From an uncultured Pelagibacteraceae bacterium (GTDB taxonomy: Bacteria > Pseudomonadota > Alphaproteobacteria > Pelagibacterales > Pelagibacteraceae), in assembly GCA_902609705.1 (NCBI GenBank), contig CACLSX010000003.1, forward strand, positions 1 to 52,957: a DNA stretch of 52,957 nt, read 5' to 3'. The position numbers were made by a program, and so were the translations under genes. How positions within the stretch are numbered: the stretch's first letter is position 1; each line of letters begins with the position of its first letter. Of the stretch, positions 35,600-44,497 are shown in pieces. Under the pieces are notes generated by a model that saw only the letters and a program-made list of their open reading frames with translations, was not told the origin of the DNA and did no database searches.

Positions 35600-36737
35600 G
35601 ATCTATTTTTTGATTACCTAATCTTTCATTACCTTTTTCAGTAACAAGATATGTTTCACCTAAATTCATGGCTAATTGATTTTCAGAGTCCATTAATATC
35701 ATGTGCATGAAGAATACATTTCCTGGTTGGATCTCATATGGATTTCCTGTGTAAAGCATCGGCCAATCCATCCAGTTTGGAGAAAAAGTTGCACCTAAGG
35801 AATAACCACATGCATTCATTCTTGAATTTTTAAAGCCATGATCATCAAAGGTTTTTGCATGAACATCAAAAACTTCTCCAATTTTATTCCCAGGCTTTAA
35901 TTTCTTTTCACAATTTGTAAGAGCTTCAACACAAGCTTCATGCATTTTATGATGTTTTGGATCTGCTTTTCCAATTGGTATCGTTCTAAACATTGCTGAA
36001 TGATAGTGCCTATAGGTTCCAGCCCATTCAATGGTTAACTGATCTTGATTATTAAGTATTTGTTTTTCTGCTTGATAACGACAGAGTAGGGCATTCTTTC
36101 CAGATCCAATTATAAATTCATTAGCTGGATAGTCTCCACCTCCTTCAAATATAACTCTATTCATTTCAGCTAAAATTTTAGACTCACTTACCCCTGCTTT
36201 TGCATACTTCCAAACTTCATCCAAAGCCTTGTCAGCTAAATTTGCTGCTTTTTTTACATAACTAATTTCTTCATTAGATTTTATTACTCTTAGTTTTGTT
36301 ATTAATTCTGACTTATCTTCAATTGAACAATAGTTTTGTAAAACTGTATTAAGTCTTAATGCATTTCTTCCTGTAAGACCGTATGCTTCATATTCAACGC
36401 CAATTTTTTTTCCTTTTAAGTTTAATTCATCTAAAATTATTTTGAGATCATCAGCAGGATTAGCTTCATCTTTATCAACCCAAATTCTTATATCACTGAT
36501 ATTGGACGTGTTTTGAGCTTGCCTTAAATCAGGTGCTCTAGTTAATAATATTACATTACCCTTTTGATCTAAAACTAATGCTTGGAAAAATACATATCCA
36601 AATGTGTCGTAGCCAGTGAGCCAATACATAGACTCCTGTCTAAACATAATAAGAGCATCAACACCCTCATTTTTCATAGAGTTTAGTGTCTTTTCTTTTC
36701 TATTTGAGAATTCTTCTTTACTAAAATGAAGACCCAT
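35586..36737 (-). CDS. creatinase-fold M24 protein lacking metal ligands (ectoine hydrolase/creatinase-like)
   Basis: A 383-aa 'pita-bread' protein with an N-terminal creatinase domain (about 1-150) and a C-terminal M24 domain. Metal-ligand positions of true Xaa-Pro peptidases are mostly replaced: the two aspartates appear as E and A in IEWAGTYRHYHSAMFRT, and the GHG histidine becomes GYSLG. This pattern fits metal-free amidohydrolases such as creatinase and ectoine hydrolase (DoeA). The substrate, probably a small amide or N-acyl compound, is unknown. It overlaps the upstream hydratase (TAATG). Confidence 0.78.
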   Translation of the reverse strand: MGLHFSKEEFSNRKEKTLNSMKNEGVDALIMFRQESMYWLTGYDTFGYVFFQALVLDQKGNVILLTRAPDLRQAQNTSNISDIRIWVDKDEANPADDLKIILDELNLKGKKIGVEYEAYGLTGRNALRLNTVLQNYCSIEDKSELITKLRVIKSNEEISYVKKAANLADKALDEVWKYAKAGVSESKILAEMNRVIFEGGGDYPANEFIIGSGKNALLCRYQAEKQILNNQDQLTIEWAGTYRHYHSAMFRTIPIGKADPKHHKMHEACVEALTNCEKKLKPGNKIGEVFDVHAKTFDDHGFKNSRMNACGYSLGATFSPNWMDWPMLYTGNPYEIQPGNVFFMHMILMDSENQLAMNLGETYLVTEKGNERLGNQKIDLTIL

Positions 36738-37510
36738 TAACGAATGTTAACACTAACAGAACCAATTTTATCAACTGTTCCTTTGTATAATCCTTTTCCT
36801 TTAAATGGAACAACGCCCACAGTTGAGCCTGTGAAAACATAAAAATCTTTATTTAAGTTAATCTTTTCTTTCTTAACTTTATTTAAAACAAATCTTAAAG
36901 AATTTAATGGGTTAATATAAACAATATTTGTATTACCATTTACTTTTACTTCATTTTTTTTGCTGACTAATGAAGTTTTTAAATTATTGAGGTTTAATTT
37001 TTTAAATTTTGTTTTTCTTCCAACAACAAATTTGATATTAAAACCAAAATCTCCACAAATATCTCCCAAATATGTAAATTTTTTATTTCTTTGTCTAAAA
37101 CCTACTATTTCAAAACAAGGTCCCATAAATTTAATAAATTTAGTGACGTTTGATTTTGTAACTTTACCTTTATAATCAAAGAAAGATTTCTTAATAAAGT
37201 AATAAACTTCAACCTCTATACCTTTAGTGTGTTGGTTTATTTTTACTTTTTGACCAGATTTAACTAATCTTTTTTTAAATACTTTTGCTGTAAAAGGTTC
37301 TTTTTCCTTTAATTTTTTTAAAGCTTGAATTCCAGTTCCACCTGCTTTTATTCCAATTGTTTCATCTTTAATTTGATCTTCACACAATTTCCTAAGTTTG
37401 TTGGCTAAATTAATATTTTTACAATATTTTACCGGGATAGGATTAATGACAGTGTTTGTGTTGAAAGCTTTTACTAGTCTGCCAGCGATACGATTTATTT
37501 CATTTTTCAT
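36737..37510 (-). CDS. 2-keto-4-pentenoate hydratase-like (FAH-superfamily) protein
   Basis: A 257-aa protein of the MhpD/hydratase-decarboxylase family. IGIKAGGTGIQALKKL and PFTAKVFKKRLVKSGQ match the family, and KGIEVEVYYFI supplies the acidic metal-binding strand. Members hydrate 2-hydroxypentadienoate or decarboxylate oxalocrotonate in ring-cleavage pathways; no such pathway is visible here. The protein is unusually lysine-rich. Start and stop are tightly spaced with M23 and M24 genes. Confidence 0.72.
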   Translation of the reverse strand: MKNEINRIAGRLVKAFNTNTVINPIPVKYCKNINLANKLRKLCEDQIKDETIGIKAGGTGIQALKKLKEKEPFTAKVFKKRLVKSGQKVKINQHTKGIEVEVYYFIKKSFFDYKGKVTKSNVTKFIKFMGPCFEIVGFRQRNKKFTYLGDICGDFGFNIKFVVGRKTKFKKLNLNNLKTSLVSKKNEVKVNGNTNIVYINPLNSLRFVLNKVKKEKINLNKDFYVFTGSTVGVVPFKGKGLYKGTVDKIGSVSVNIR

Positions 37511-37519
37511 AGCCAGAAC

Positions 37520-38308
37520 TTATTGAAGAATGCTCATAGGATCAAGTCTAGTTTGAAACCAATTTATCCTAAAATCTAAATGAGGCCCAGTTGATCTTCC
37601 AGTGGATCCAACAGTTCCAATAATTTCTCCTTGTTTAACTTCATCACCAACTTTAACCATTACATTTTCCAGATGTGAATATATTGTTGAAATTCCATGT
37701 CCGTGGTCCATTATTACGGTACCACCCGTATAATAAAGATCATCTTCTGCCATAGTCACTATTCCAGTTCCAGATGATTTAATTTCAGTTCCTTGTTTAG
37801 CAGCTATATCAATTCCATAGTGAGGCCATTTAGGTTTGCCGTTAAGAATTCTTTGGCTACCGTAAACTCCACTAATTATTCCTTTAACGGGCATAATAAA
37901 TTGTTCAGTAAAGAAAGTTAAATCTGAATTAATGGCTCTTGCTTTCCCAATTCTTCCATTTTCCTCTTTAATTCTTTTATAAACAGACTCTGGTGGTGTA
38001 ACTTTATTTTCAGGCAGACCATCAATTCTCTGAATATTATATTTTCTCTTAAAAACTTTTTTTATAATTTTATTTTTTTTACCATTATTTATTTCGGTAA
38101 TAGCTACATCAAACTTTCGATCTCTATCAATACCAAATACAAAATATCCATCATCAGATACTTTAACTTGCGTTTTATCCACAAATACCTTTGATCCAGC
38201 TTCTGCTTTACCTAAAATAAAATGTCCTTGTAAAAATTTACCTTGAAACTCTAAAGCATGAGAGTGTGTAGAAAATATAATTGCTAAAAAAAGCAACAAT
38301 TTTTTCAT
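37520..38308 (-). CDS. M23 family metallopeptidase (LytM-type)
   Basis: About 262 aa. I chose the ATG at 38308, which gives a proper signal peptide (MKKLLLFLAIIFSTHSHA) and a TAATG overlap with the upstream SDR gene; an ATG 15 bases earlier would add MDSKI. The peptidase domain lies in the last ~130 residues: KWPHYGIDIAAKQG holds the first His/Asp zinc ligands and SHLENV, together with MDHGHGIST, the HxH part. It cleaves or regulates peptidoglycan in the periplasm. Confidence 0.87.
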   Translation of the reverse strand: MKKLLLFLAIIFSTHSHALEFQGKFLQGHFILGKAEAGSKVFVDKTQVKVSDDGYFVFGIDRDRKFDVAITEINNGKKNKIIKKVFKRKYNIQRIDGLPENKVTPPESVYKRIKEENGRIGKARAINSDLTFFTEQFIMPVKGIISGVYGSQRILNGKPKWPHYGIDIAAKQGTEIKSSGTGIVTMAEDDLYYTGGTVIMDHGHGISTIYSHLENVMVKVGDEVKQGEIIGTVGSTGRSTGPHLDFRINWFQTRLDPMSILQ

Positions 38309-39066
38309 TATTTTGCTGTCCAACCCCCATCAATTACAATTGATGTACCAGTTATCATACTTGCTGCGTCTGAAGCTAAAAAACATACTGCTGTAGCCAC
38401 ATCAGACTCAGTTGCAACTTTTCCCATAGGAATATTGCTTAAAGCAAGCTGTTTAAATTTTTTATTTTTAAAGAATTTCTTAACCATTGGAGTTTCAACA
38501 AATGTAGGTGCAACTGTATTTACTCGAATATTTTTTGTTGCAAGTTCAACTCCCATTCCTTTTGTTAATCCCTCAATTCCAAATTTTGTCATGTTATAAA
38601 TATTTCTACCTGACATGCCAACATGCCCTAATTGTGAGGACATATTAATTATAGATCCACCTTTTTTTTTATTTTTTAACATTTTCAGGACTACTAATTG
38701 CGCAACATTGAATGCTGCTTTCATATTTAAATCTACAAGATAGTTCATACTTGTTTGTTTGATTTTTTCGAAAGGCTCAGGAATATTTGTACCAGCATTA
38801 TTTACAAGAATATCCACTTTCTTAATTTTTTTTAATTTAAAAGAAAGATCTTCATAATCCATTATATCGCAAGTTATTTTAGTTAATTTTCCTTTAACTT
38901 TTTTTATATCTTTTTGAAGTTTATCAAGATCAGAAGCAGTTCTACTTATTCCAATTATTGTTGCGCCAGCTTCTGCAAGAGCAATAGAGCATGCTCTACC
39001 AATACCTTTTCCTGCTCCTGTTACTAAAGCAACTTTATTTTTTAAATTTATCTTTTTTAAATACAT
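38308..39066 (-). CDS. short-chain dehydrogenase/reductase
   Basis: A 252-aa classical SDR. ALVTGAGKGIGRACSIAL is the NAD(P)-binding motif, NNAGTN the structural one, and the catalytic Ser/Tyr/Lys lie in INMSSQLGHVGMSGRNIYNM (Y-N-M-T-K). C-terminal SMITGTSIVIDGGWTAK is usual. The substrate is unknown; relatives include gluconate 5-dehydrogenase and 3-oxoacyl-ACP reductases. It is 1 base from the TerC gene upstream. Confidence 0.87.
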   Translation of the reverse strand: MYLKKINLKNKVALVTGAGKGIGRACSIALAEAGATIIGISRTASDLDKLQKDIKKVKGKLTKITCDIMDYEDLSFKLKKIKKVDILVNNAGTNIPEPFEKIKQTSMNYLVDLNMKAAFNVAQLVVLKMLKNKKKGGSIINMSSQLGHVGMSGRNIYNMTKFGIEGLTKGMGVELATKNIRVNTVAPTFVETPMVKKFFKNKKFKQLALSNIPMGKVATESDVATAVCFLASDAASMITGTSIVIDGGWTAK

Positions 39067-39645
39067 TTATAAAAATAGTTTTACGTCTGTATATATTAGC
39101 TCTATTGCAACAAATAATATTGCTAATAATCCAATCCATCCTATCCATTTATACTTTTTAATCCAGCCAGATATCAATGTTGCTGCTGTAGCCATTAAAA
39201 CTATTGATAAAACTAGACCAAATATTAATAGCATGTAGTGATCTCTAGCTGCACCCGCTACTCCTAACACATTATCTAAACTCATTGTTACATCTGCTAG
39301 AATTACAGTCGTTATTGCCTTCATGAATGAACTGTTATCTACTTTTTTTACATTTTCTTCAGCATTACCATTCATTTTAATTACATCCACATAAAGTCTG
39401 TAACATATATAAAGTAGTAATATTCCACCTATAAGTCTAAGTCCTGTAATTTGTAATAGATAAGCGGTGATCAGAGTAAATATAATTCTTAAAACTACCG
39501 CTGCTCCAATTCCCCAAAAAATAATTTTTTTTCTTTGTTCGGTTGGAAATTGAGAAGCAACCATTCCAATAATAATTGCATTATCTCCCGCTAAAACTAA
39601 ATCGATAAAAACTATTTGAAAAAAAATTACTATTTGTTCGGTCAT
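39067..39645 (-). CDS. TerC family integral membrane protein
   Basis: A 192-aa membrane protein with about six helices and the two TerC metal-site motifs: FIDLVLAGDNA in TM1 and ILADVTMSLDNVLG in the second half. The family is linked to metal (for example manganese) export; the ion here is unknown. Short length is normal for the YjbE-like subgroup. It overlaps the GMC oxidoreductase stop by 4 bases. Confidence 0.87.
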   Translation of the reverse strand: MTEQIVIFFQIVFIDLVLAGDNAIIIGMVASQFPTEQRKKIIFWGIGAAVVLRIIFTLITAYLLQITGLRLIGGILLLYICYRLYVDVIKMNGNAEENVKKVDNSSFMKAITTVILADVTMSLDNVLGVAGAARDHYMLLIFGLVLSIVLMATAATLISGWIKKYKWIGWIGLLAILFVAIELIYTDVKLFL

Positions 39646-41246
39646 CTTCTACTATCCTCAATTATCATATCAGCTGCTTTTTCCGCAATCATTATTGTCG
39701 GTGCATTTGTATTTCCTGATGTGATATGAGGCATAACAGAGGCATCTACAACCCTTAAATTTTCTAGTCCGTGAGCGACTAATCTATCATTAACAACAGC
39801 ATTTTCATCTTTACCCATTCTACATGTGCTCACTGGATGGAAAATAGTATTCGCAAACTTTCCTGCTTCTGTTGCTAATTCTTCATTATCAGTAATATTG
39901 ATTCCCGGTCTAAGTTCTTCAGGTTGGTAATCTTTATAAGCTTTAGACTCCATAACAATTTTTCTTACAATCTTTAATGCTTTTCCAGCAATTTCACGAT
40001 CTTCATCAGTTGATAAATAATTCATCTTTATTTTTGGTGAAACTCTGGTGTCTGGAGATTTTAATTCAATAGATCCTCTACTTGTAGGTCTAACATTTGT
40101 AATTGTTGGAGTGAACGCTGGAAATTTATGTAAAGCTGACTTTCCTAAAAGATCTGTGCTTGCTGGTGAAATATGAAATTGAAGATTTGGAGTTTCTAAA
40201 TGTTCATCACTTTTAACAAAACCACAAACATAACTAGCTCCAACTGTTAAAGGTCCTTTTCTTAAGAGAAGAAACTTCAAACCAGACAACATTTTTTTAG
40301 TAAAGCTGTAGTAAATATCATTTAAAGTTTCTAAATTTCTAATTTTGTAAACAGGTCTTAGCATTAAATGATCAGTTAGATTTCTTCCAACTCCTTGGTG
40401 ATCTTTTAAAACATTAATATTGTTTTCTTTTAGAAGTTCTCCAGGTCCAATTCCTGATGCTTGTAATATATGAGGAGATCCTATTGTACCTGCGCTTAGT
40501 ATAATTTCTTTATTAGTCTCAACAGAAAATTCTTTTCCATCTATCCAATAATTTACTTTTTTTGCTTTATTATTTTCGAATTCTATATTTTTAATATGTG
40601 CTTTGGTTATGATTTTTAAATTTTTTCTACTCTTAACTGGATTTAAATATCCAACTGCTGTACTGCATCTAAAGCCATTTTTAATTGTGAATGGAAAATA
40701 TCCCATTCCCTCATTATCACCGTTGTTAAAATCATCAGTTCTTTTATAACCATGCTCTTCAGCAGCTTCTAAAAATAAATCTAGAACTTTAAATGTTGCC
40801 CTAATTTTCTCAACCGCAATGGGTCCCCCAGAACCATGAAACTCATTTTCTCCAAATTGAAAATCTTCAGACTTTTTAAAATAGGGAAGAACATCATCCC
40901 ATGACCAACCAACATTACCTAATTGTCTCCAATAATTATAATCATTTGATTGACCTCTAATATAAAGCATTCCATTAATCGAAGAGCTTCCACCTAGTGT
41001 TTTGCCCCTAGGGTAAACCATTTGTCTGTTATCGCAGTTTGGTTCTTTTTCAGTATTAAAACACCAGTCAGTATCTGGATTGTGCATGGTTTTAAAGTAA
41101 CCTCCTGGAATATGGATCCATGGATTAGTGTCTTTACCACCAGCTTCAAGTAAAAGAACTTTAGTATCAGGATTTGTTGTTAATCTATTAGCTAACACAC
41201 ATCCAGCTGAGCCCGCACCAATAATTATGTAATCAAATTTATCCAT
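39642..41246 (-). CDS. GMC-family FAD oxidoreductase (choline/alcohol dehydrogenase type)
   Basis: A 534-aa flavoprotein. YIIIGAGSAGCVLANRL binds FAD; YPRGKTLGGSSSINGMLYIR is GMC signature 1, GTIGSPHILQASGIGP signature 2, and the catalytic His lies in FHPVSTCRMG with an Asn in SGNTNAPT. Relatives oxidise choline, alcohols or polyethylene glycols. Choline dehydrogenase is possible but not proven. It begins a minus-strand run (GMC-TerC-SDR-M23-hydratase-M24) and is divergent from the second TRAP system. Confidence 0.87.
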   Translation of the reverse strand: MDKFDYIIIGAGSAGCVLANRLTTNPDTKVLLLEAGGKDTNPWIHIPGGYFKTMHNPDTDWCFNTEKEPNCDNRQMVYPRGKTLGGSSSINGMLYIRGQSNDYNYWRQLGNVGWSWDDVLPYFKKSEDFQFGENEFHGSGGPIAVEKIRATFKVLDLFLEAAEEHGYKRTDDFNNGDNEGMGYFPFTIKNGFRCSTAVGYLNPVKSRKNLKIITKAHIKNIEFENNKAKKVNYWIDGKEFSVETNKEIILSAGTIGSPHILQASGIGPGELLKENNINVLKDHQGVGRNLTDHLMLRPVYKIRNLETLNDIYYSFTKKMLSGLKFLLLRKGPLTVGASYVCGFVKSDEHLETPNLQFHISPASTDLLGKSALHKFPAFTPTITNVRPTSRGSIELKSPDTRVSPKIKMNYLSTDEDREIAGKALKIVRKIVMESKAYKDYQPEELRPGINITDNEELATEAGKFANTIFHPVSTCRMGKDENAVVNDRLVAHGLENLRVVDASVMPHITSGNTNAPTIMIAEKAADMIIEDSRR

Positions 41247-41381
41247 ATTTTTTATAAATAATTTTTAATGAATATTTAACGATTTTAAACATTTTTCTCA
41301 TAAATACTTCGAAATGACGCTTGTATGTGCCTTAGATTTTTGAGAGGATCTTCACATTATAAATAAAAAGAGAGGGATATA

Positions 41382-42479
41382 ATGAAAAAAATCGTTTCAG
41401 CGTTGTTTGCTGCTTTCTTAGTATTTGGATTTATTTCAAATGCGAATGCTGCAAAAACGTTAAAGTGTCAGACGGTTATTAGCGCTAAAGGTGATGAAGC
41501 GGTAATGTTAAAAGACTTTACTGACAACGTAACAAAACTAACAGGTGGATCTCTAAAATTTGAAATTATGCCAGCAGGAACAGTAGTTGGAGTTAAAGAA
41601 ACTCTTGATGCTGTTGATAAAGGTTTGATTGATTGCGGATTTGCTTGGACTCACTATTGGTCTGGAGAACATCCAGCTGCTATGTTATTTGGTTCGCCAG
41701 TAGCAGGTGGTGGTGTAGGAATTGACAACATCGCATTCTTATCATGGTTTTTATATGGTGGTGGAGAACAACTATATGACAGACTTTGGGGAGAAATGAA
41801 AAGAGACATTAAAGGTTTCATGCTTCAACCAGTTGGTCCAGAAGCTTTAGGATGGTTCCCAAGAAAAATCAAAGATATGGATGATTTCAGAACATTTAAG
41901 TTCAGAACTCCTCCAGGAATTCCAGGTCAAACTTATAAAGACATTGGAATAGCTTCAGTTGCAATGGGTGGTGGAGATATTCTTCCAGCATTGGAAGCAG
42001 GAACTATTGATGCTGCTGAGTGGTGTTGTCCTCAACCAGATAAAGTGTTTGGTATACATAAAGTATTAAAACACTACTATCTACAAGGTTTGCACCAAGT
42101 AGTCGTAAATGCTGATTTTTACTTAAATAAAAGCACTTACGATAAGTTCACTGACCATGAGAAATTTTCAATGAAGATGGCTGCTGATGCATCGTTGATG
42201 AGAGCTTTAGCTTACAGAATCAACACTAATGGATTAGCACTTAAAGATCTAACTGAAAATCATGGTGTGATACTTGAAGATACACCAGCTGATTATTTCC
42301 CAGCTTATATGGCTGCAGCGAAAGCAACTTTAGAGAAAAATGCGAAAGAAAACGCATTCTTTAAAGAAGTTTATGACTCAATGATAAGCTTTGCTAATAC
42401 TGCTGTACCATTCTGGTCTGGTGCACAAACATCGAATGCTAAGCTAGGAATGGCTTATGCTAATTCGTTGAAGAAATAA
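41382..42479 (+). CDS. dctP: TRAP transporter substrate-binding protein (TakP-like)
   Basis: A 365-aa periplasmic binding protein; signal peptide MKKIVSALFAAFLVFGFISN then ANAAK. The larger size and motifs FKFRTPPGIPGQTYKDIG and GTIDAAEWCCPQPD fit the 'mannitol/chloroaromatic' TakP/FcbT subfamily, which binds alpha-keto acids or similar carboxylates, often with a metal ion. AGAGAGGG lies before the ATG. It is followed by an intrinsic terminator and then dctQM. Confidence 0.9.
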   Translation: MKKIVSALFAAFLVFGFISNANAAKTLKCQTVISAKGDEAVMLKDFTDNVTKLTGGSLKFEIMPAGTVVGVKETLDAVDKGLIDCGFAWTHYWSGEHPAAMLFGSPVAGGGVGIDNIAFLSWFLYGGGEQLYDRLWGEMKRDIKGFMLQPVGPEALGWFPRKIKDMDDFRTFKFRTPPGIPGQTYKDIGIASVAMGGGDILPALEAGTIDAAEWCCPQPDKVFGIHKVLKHYYLQGLHQVVVNADFYLNKSTYDKFTDHEKFSMKMAADASLMRALAYRINTNGLALKDLTENHGVILEDTPADYFPAYMAAAKATLEKNAKENAFFKEVYDSMISFANTAVPFWSGAQTSNAKLGMAYANSLKK

Positions 42480-42490
42480 ATAAAGTTATT

Positions 42491-42521
42491 AAGCGGGCTT
42501 TTATAAGCCCGCTTTTTTTTT
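42491..42521 (+). terminator. terminator between TRAP dctP and dctQ
   Basis: Perfect 10-bp stem AAGCGGGCTT/AAGCCCGCTT with loop TTAT followed by a run of Ts, 11 bases after the dctP stop and just before the dctQ ATG. It should lower permease expression relative to the binding protein. Confidence 0.85.
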
Positions 42522-42532
42522 CTAGAATTTAT

Positions 42533-43138
42533 ATGTCAGATAATCCAAAGTTAGATATCTCAGATGAAATGATAGCCGAAAGGCGATCAGGATCTGGAAA
42601 GATGCCTGATGATATGCCAACTTGGATGGCTAAAACTATAGTTAACATAGACAAATTTAGTAAATTAATAGGAAACATTGTTTGCTGGATTACGATCCCA
42701 CTAATGCTTGGGATGGTTTATGAAGTTTTAGCAAGAAAATTATTTTTAGCTCCTACAATCTGGGCTTATGATATGAGCAGATTTTTTTATGGAGCATTGT
42801 TTATGTTGGGAGCAGGATACGCTCTCTCAAAAGGTGTTCATATTAGAGCGGATTTTTTATATAGAAATTTTAAAGTTAAAACTCAAGGTAGAATAGATTT
42901 TTGGCTTTACTTATTATTCTATTTTCCAGGATTAATAGTCTTTTTGTACATGACAACAGGCTTTGTCCAAGAAAGTATAATGAGAAACGAAAGAGGGATG
43001 GATACAACATGGATGCCATATATGTGGCCGATAAAATCTTGTCTGTGGATTGGTATTGTCTTCCTTCTAATACAAGGTGTTTCAGAACTCTTTAAAAGTT
43101 ATTACGCAGCCGTCAAAGGTAAATGGCCAGGTAGTTAA
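42533..43138 (+). CDS. dctQ: TRAP transporter small permease subunit
   Basis: A 201-aa DctQ-type protein: a ~45-residue cytoplasmic N-terminus, then four helices with the WAYDMSRFFYGALFMLGAGY block. It is longer than the first DctQ, as is usual for TakQ/FcbT2 subunits. The stop overlaps dctM by 1 base (TAATG). Confidence 0.88.
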   Translation: MSDNPKLDISDEMIAERRSGSGKMPDDMPTWMAKTIVNIDKFSKLIGNIVCWITIPLMLGMVYEVLARKLFLAPTIWAYDMSRFFYGALFMLGAGYALSKGVHIRADFLYRNFKVKTQGRIDFWLYLLFYFPGLIVFLYMTTGFVQESIMRNERGMDTTWMPYMWPIKSCLWIGIVFLLIQGVSELFKSYYAAVKGKWPGS

Positions 43139-44475
43139 TGCTTTCACATTTAATAGACCCAGCAATTTTAGGTTTCATACTTATTGGTGTGATGTTGTTT
43201 GCAATATTTATAGGTTTCCCAATTTCATTTACTCTTATTTTTTTAGGTTTTGTTTTTGGTTATTTGGGTTTTGGAAAATTAGTTTTCTATTTAATGACAC
43301 TACAATTTTCGATGGTAATGACCGAACAAACTCTCGCAGCTGTCCCCTTATTTGTATTTATGGGAATAATGATGGAACAAGCAGGTTTAATGGAGAGATT
43401 ATTCTCAGCTTTCCAAATGATGTTGGCAAGAGTTAGAGGCTCTTTATATTATGCAGTTTTATTTGTTTCGGTAATATTTGCAGCTGCTACAGGAATAGTT
43501 GGTGCATCAGTTACAATTCTTGGAATTATGGCTGCAAAATCAATGAATAGATCAAATTATGATGTAAAATTAGCTGCTGGTACAATTACTGCTGGAGGAA
43601 CTTTAGGTATTTTAATTCCTCCAAGTATTATGCTTGTAGTTATGGGTCCAATTATGGAAATTCCCGTAACTGATTTATTTGCTGCAGCAATAGTTCCAGG
43701 AATATTGTTGGCATGCTTATATGCTGCATACACAACATTCAGATGTATGATGAACCCAAAATTAGGTCCACCCATACCAGAAGAATTAAGAACAACAGAT
43801 TTAAAAAAATTATGGCTAGAATTTTTCCTAGGATTAGTGCCACCAGCTGCATTAGTATTTGCTGCATTAGGTAGTATTTTATTTGGTTTTGCTACCCCAA
43901 CAGAAGCTGCAGGATGCGGAGCAGGTGGTGCATTATTGCTCTCATTAGCCTACAAAAAATTAACATTAAAAAAATTACAAGATGCATTAGTTAAAACTCT
44001 AGAAATTTCTGCATTAATTATGGTTTTAGTTGCTGCTTCTAATTTCTTTGGAGCAGTATTTGCAAGATTAGGAACTCCGATGGTCTTAACAGATTTTCTT
44101 TTATCACTTGAGATGAATAAATATTTAATTTTAGGAATAATCATGATTATGATTTTTCTTTTAGGATGGCCATTAGAGTGGGTGCCTATTGTTATGATAG
44201 TTGTTCCTATTATTTTACCACTAGTTGAAGCATTAGGATTTAATTTAACTTGGTTTGCAATTCTTGTTGCTGTTAATTTACAAACCGCCTGGCTCTCACC
44301 TCCCGTAGCGTTATCTGCTTATTTCTTAAAAGGTGTTGTTCCAAGTTGGGATTTAAAAGATATTTATCTTGGAATGATGCAGTTCATGGTTTTACAGATA
44401 ATTGGATTAATTATAATCATAGCGTATCCAAAAATAGTACTGTGGTTGCCAACTCTCTTATATGGACAGCAGTAA
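43138..44475 (+). CDS. dctM: TRAP transporter large permease subunit
   Basis: A 445-aa DctM with ~12 helices. TLGILIPPSIMLVVMGPIM and NLQTAWLSPPVALSAYFL are the family marks of this subgroup. It pairs with the TakP-like binding protein. A GTG-started permease gene follows 22 bases on. Confidence 0.92.
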   Translation: MLSHLIDPAILGFILIGVMLFAIFIGFPISFTLIFLGFVFGYLGFGKLVFYLMTLQFSMVMTEQTLAAVPLFVFMGIMMEQAGLMERLFSAFQMMLARVRGSLYYAVLFVSVIFAAATGIVGASVTILGIMAAKSMNRSNYDVKLAAGTITAGGTLGILIPPSIMLVVMGPIMEIPVTDLFAAAIVPGILLACLYAAYTTFRCMMNPKLGPPIPEELRTTDLKKLWLEFFLGLVPPAALVFAALGSILFGFATPTEAAGCGAGGALLLSLAYKKLTLKKLQDALVKTLEISALIMVLVAASNFFGAVFARLGTPMVLTDFLLSLEMNKYLILGIIMIMIFLLGWPLEWVPIVMIVVPIILPLVEALGFNLTWFAILVAVNLQTAWLSPPVALSAYFLKGVVPSWDLKDIYLGMMQFMVLQIIGLIIIIAYPKIVLWLPTLLYGQQ

Positions 44476-44497
44476 ATAATTGATTAATATCATTTAA

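Noticed and set aside
43077..43436. 119-codon plus-strand frame overlapping dctQ and dctM
   Set aside because: It lies over the two TRAP permease genes in another frame and has no membrane-protein or motif logic of its own.
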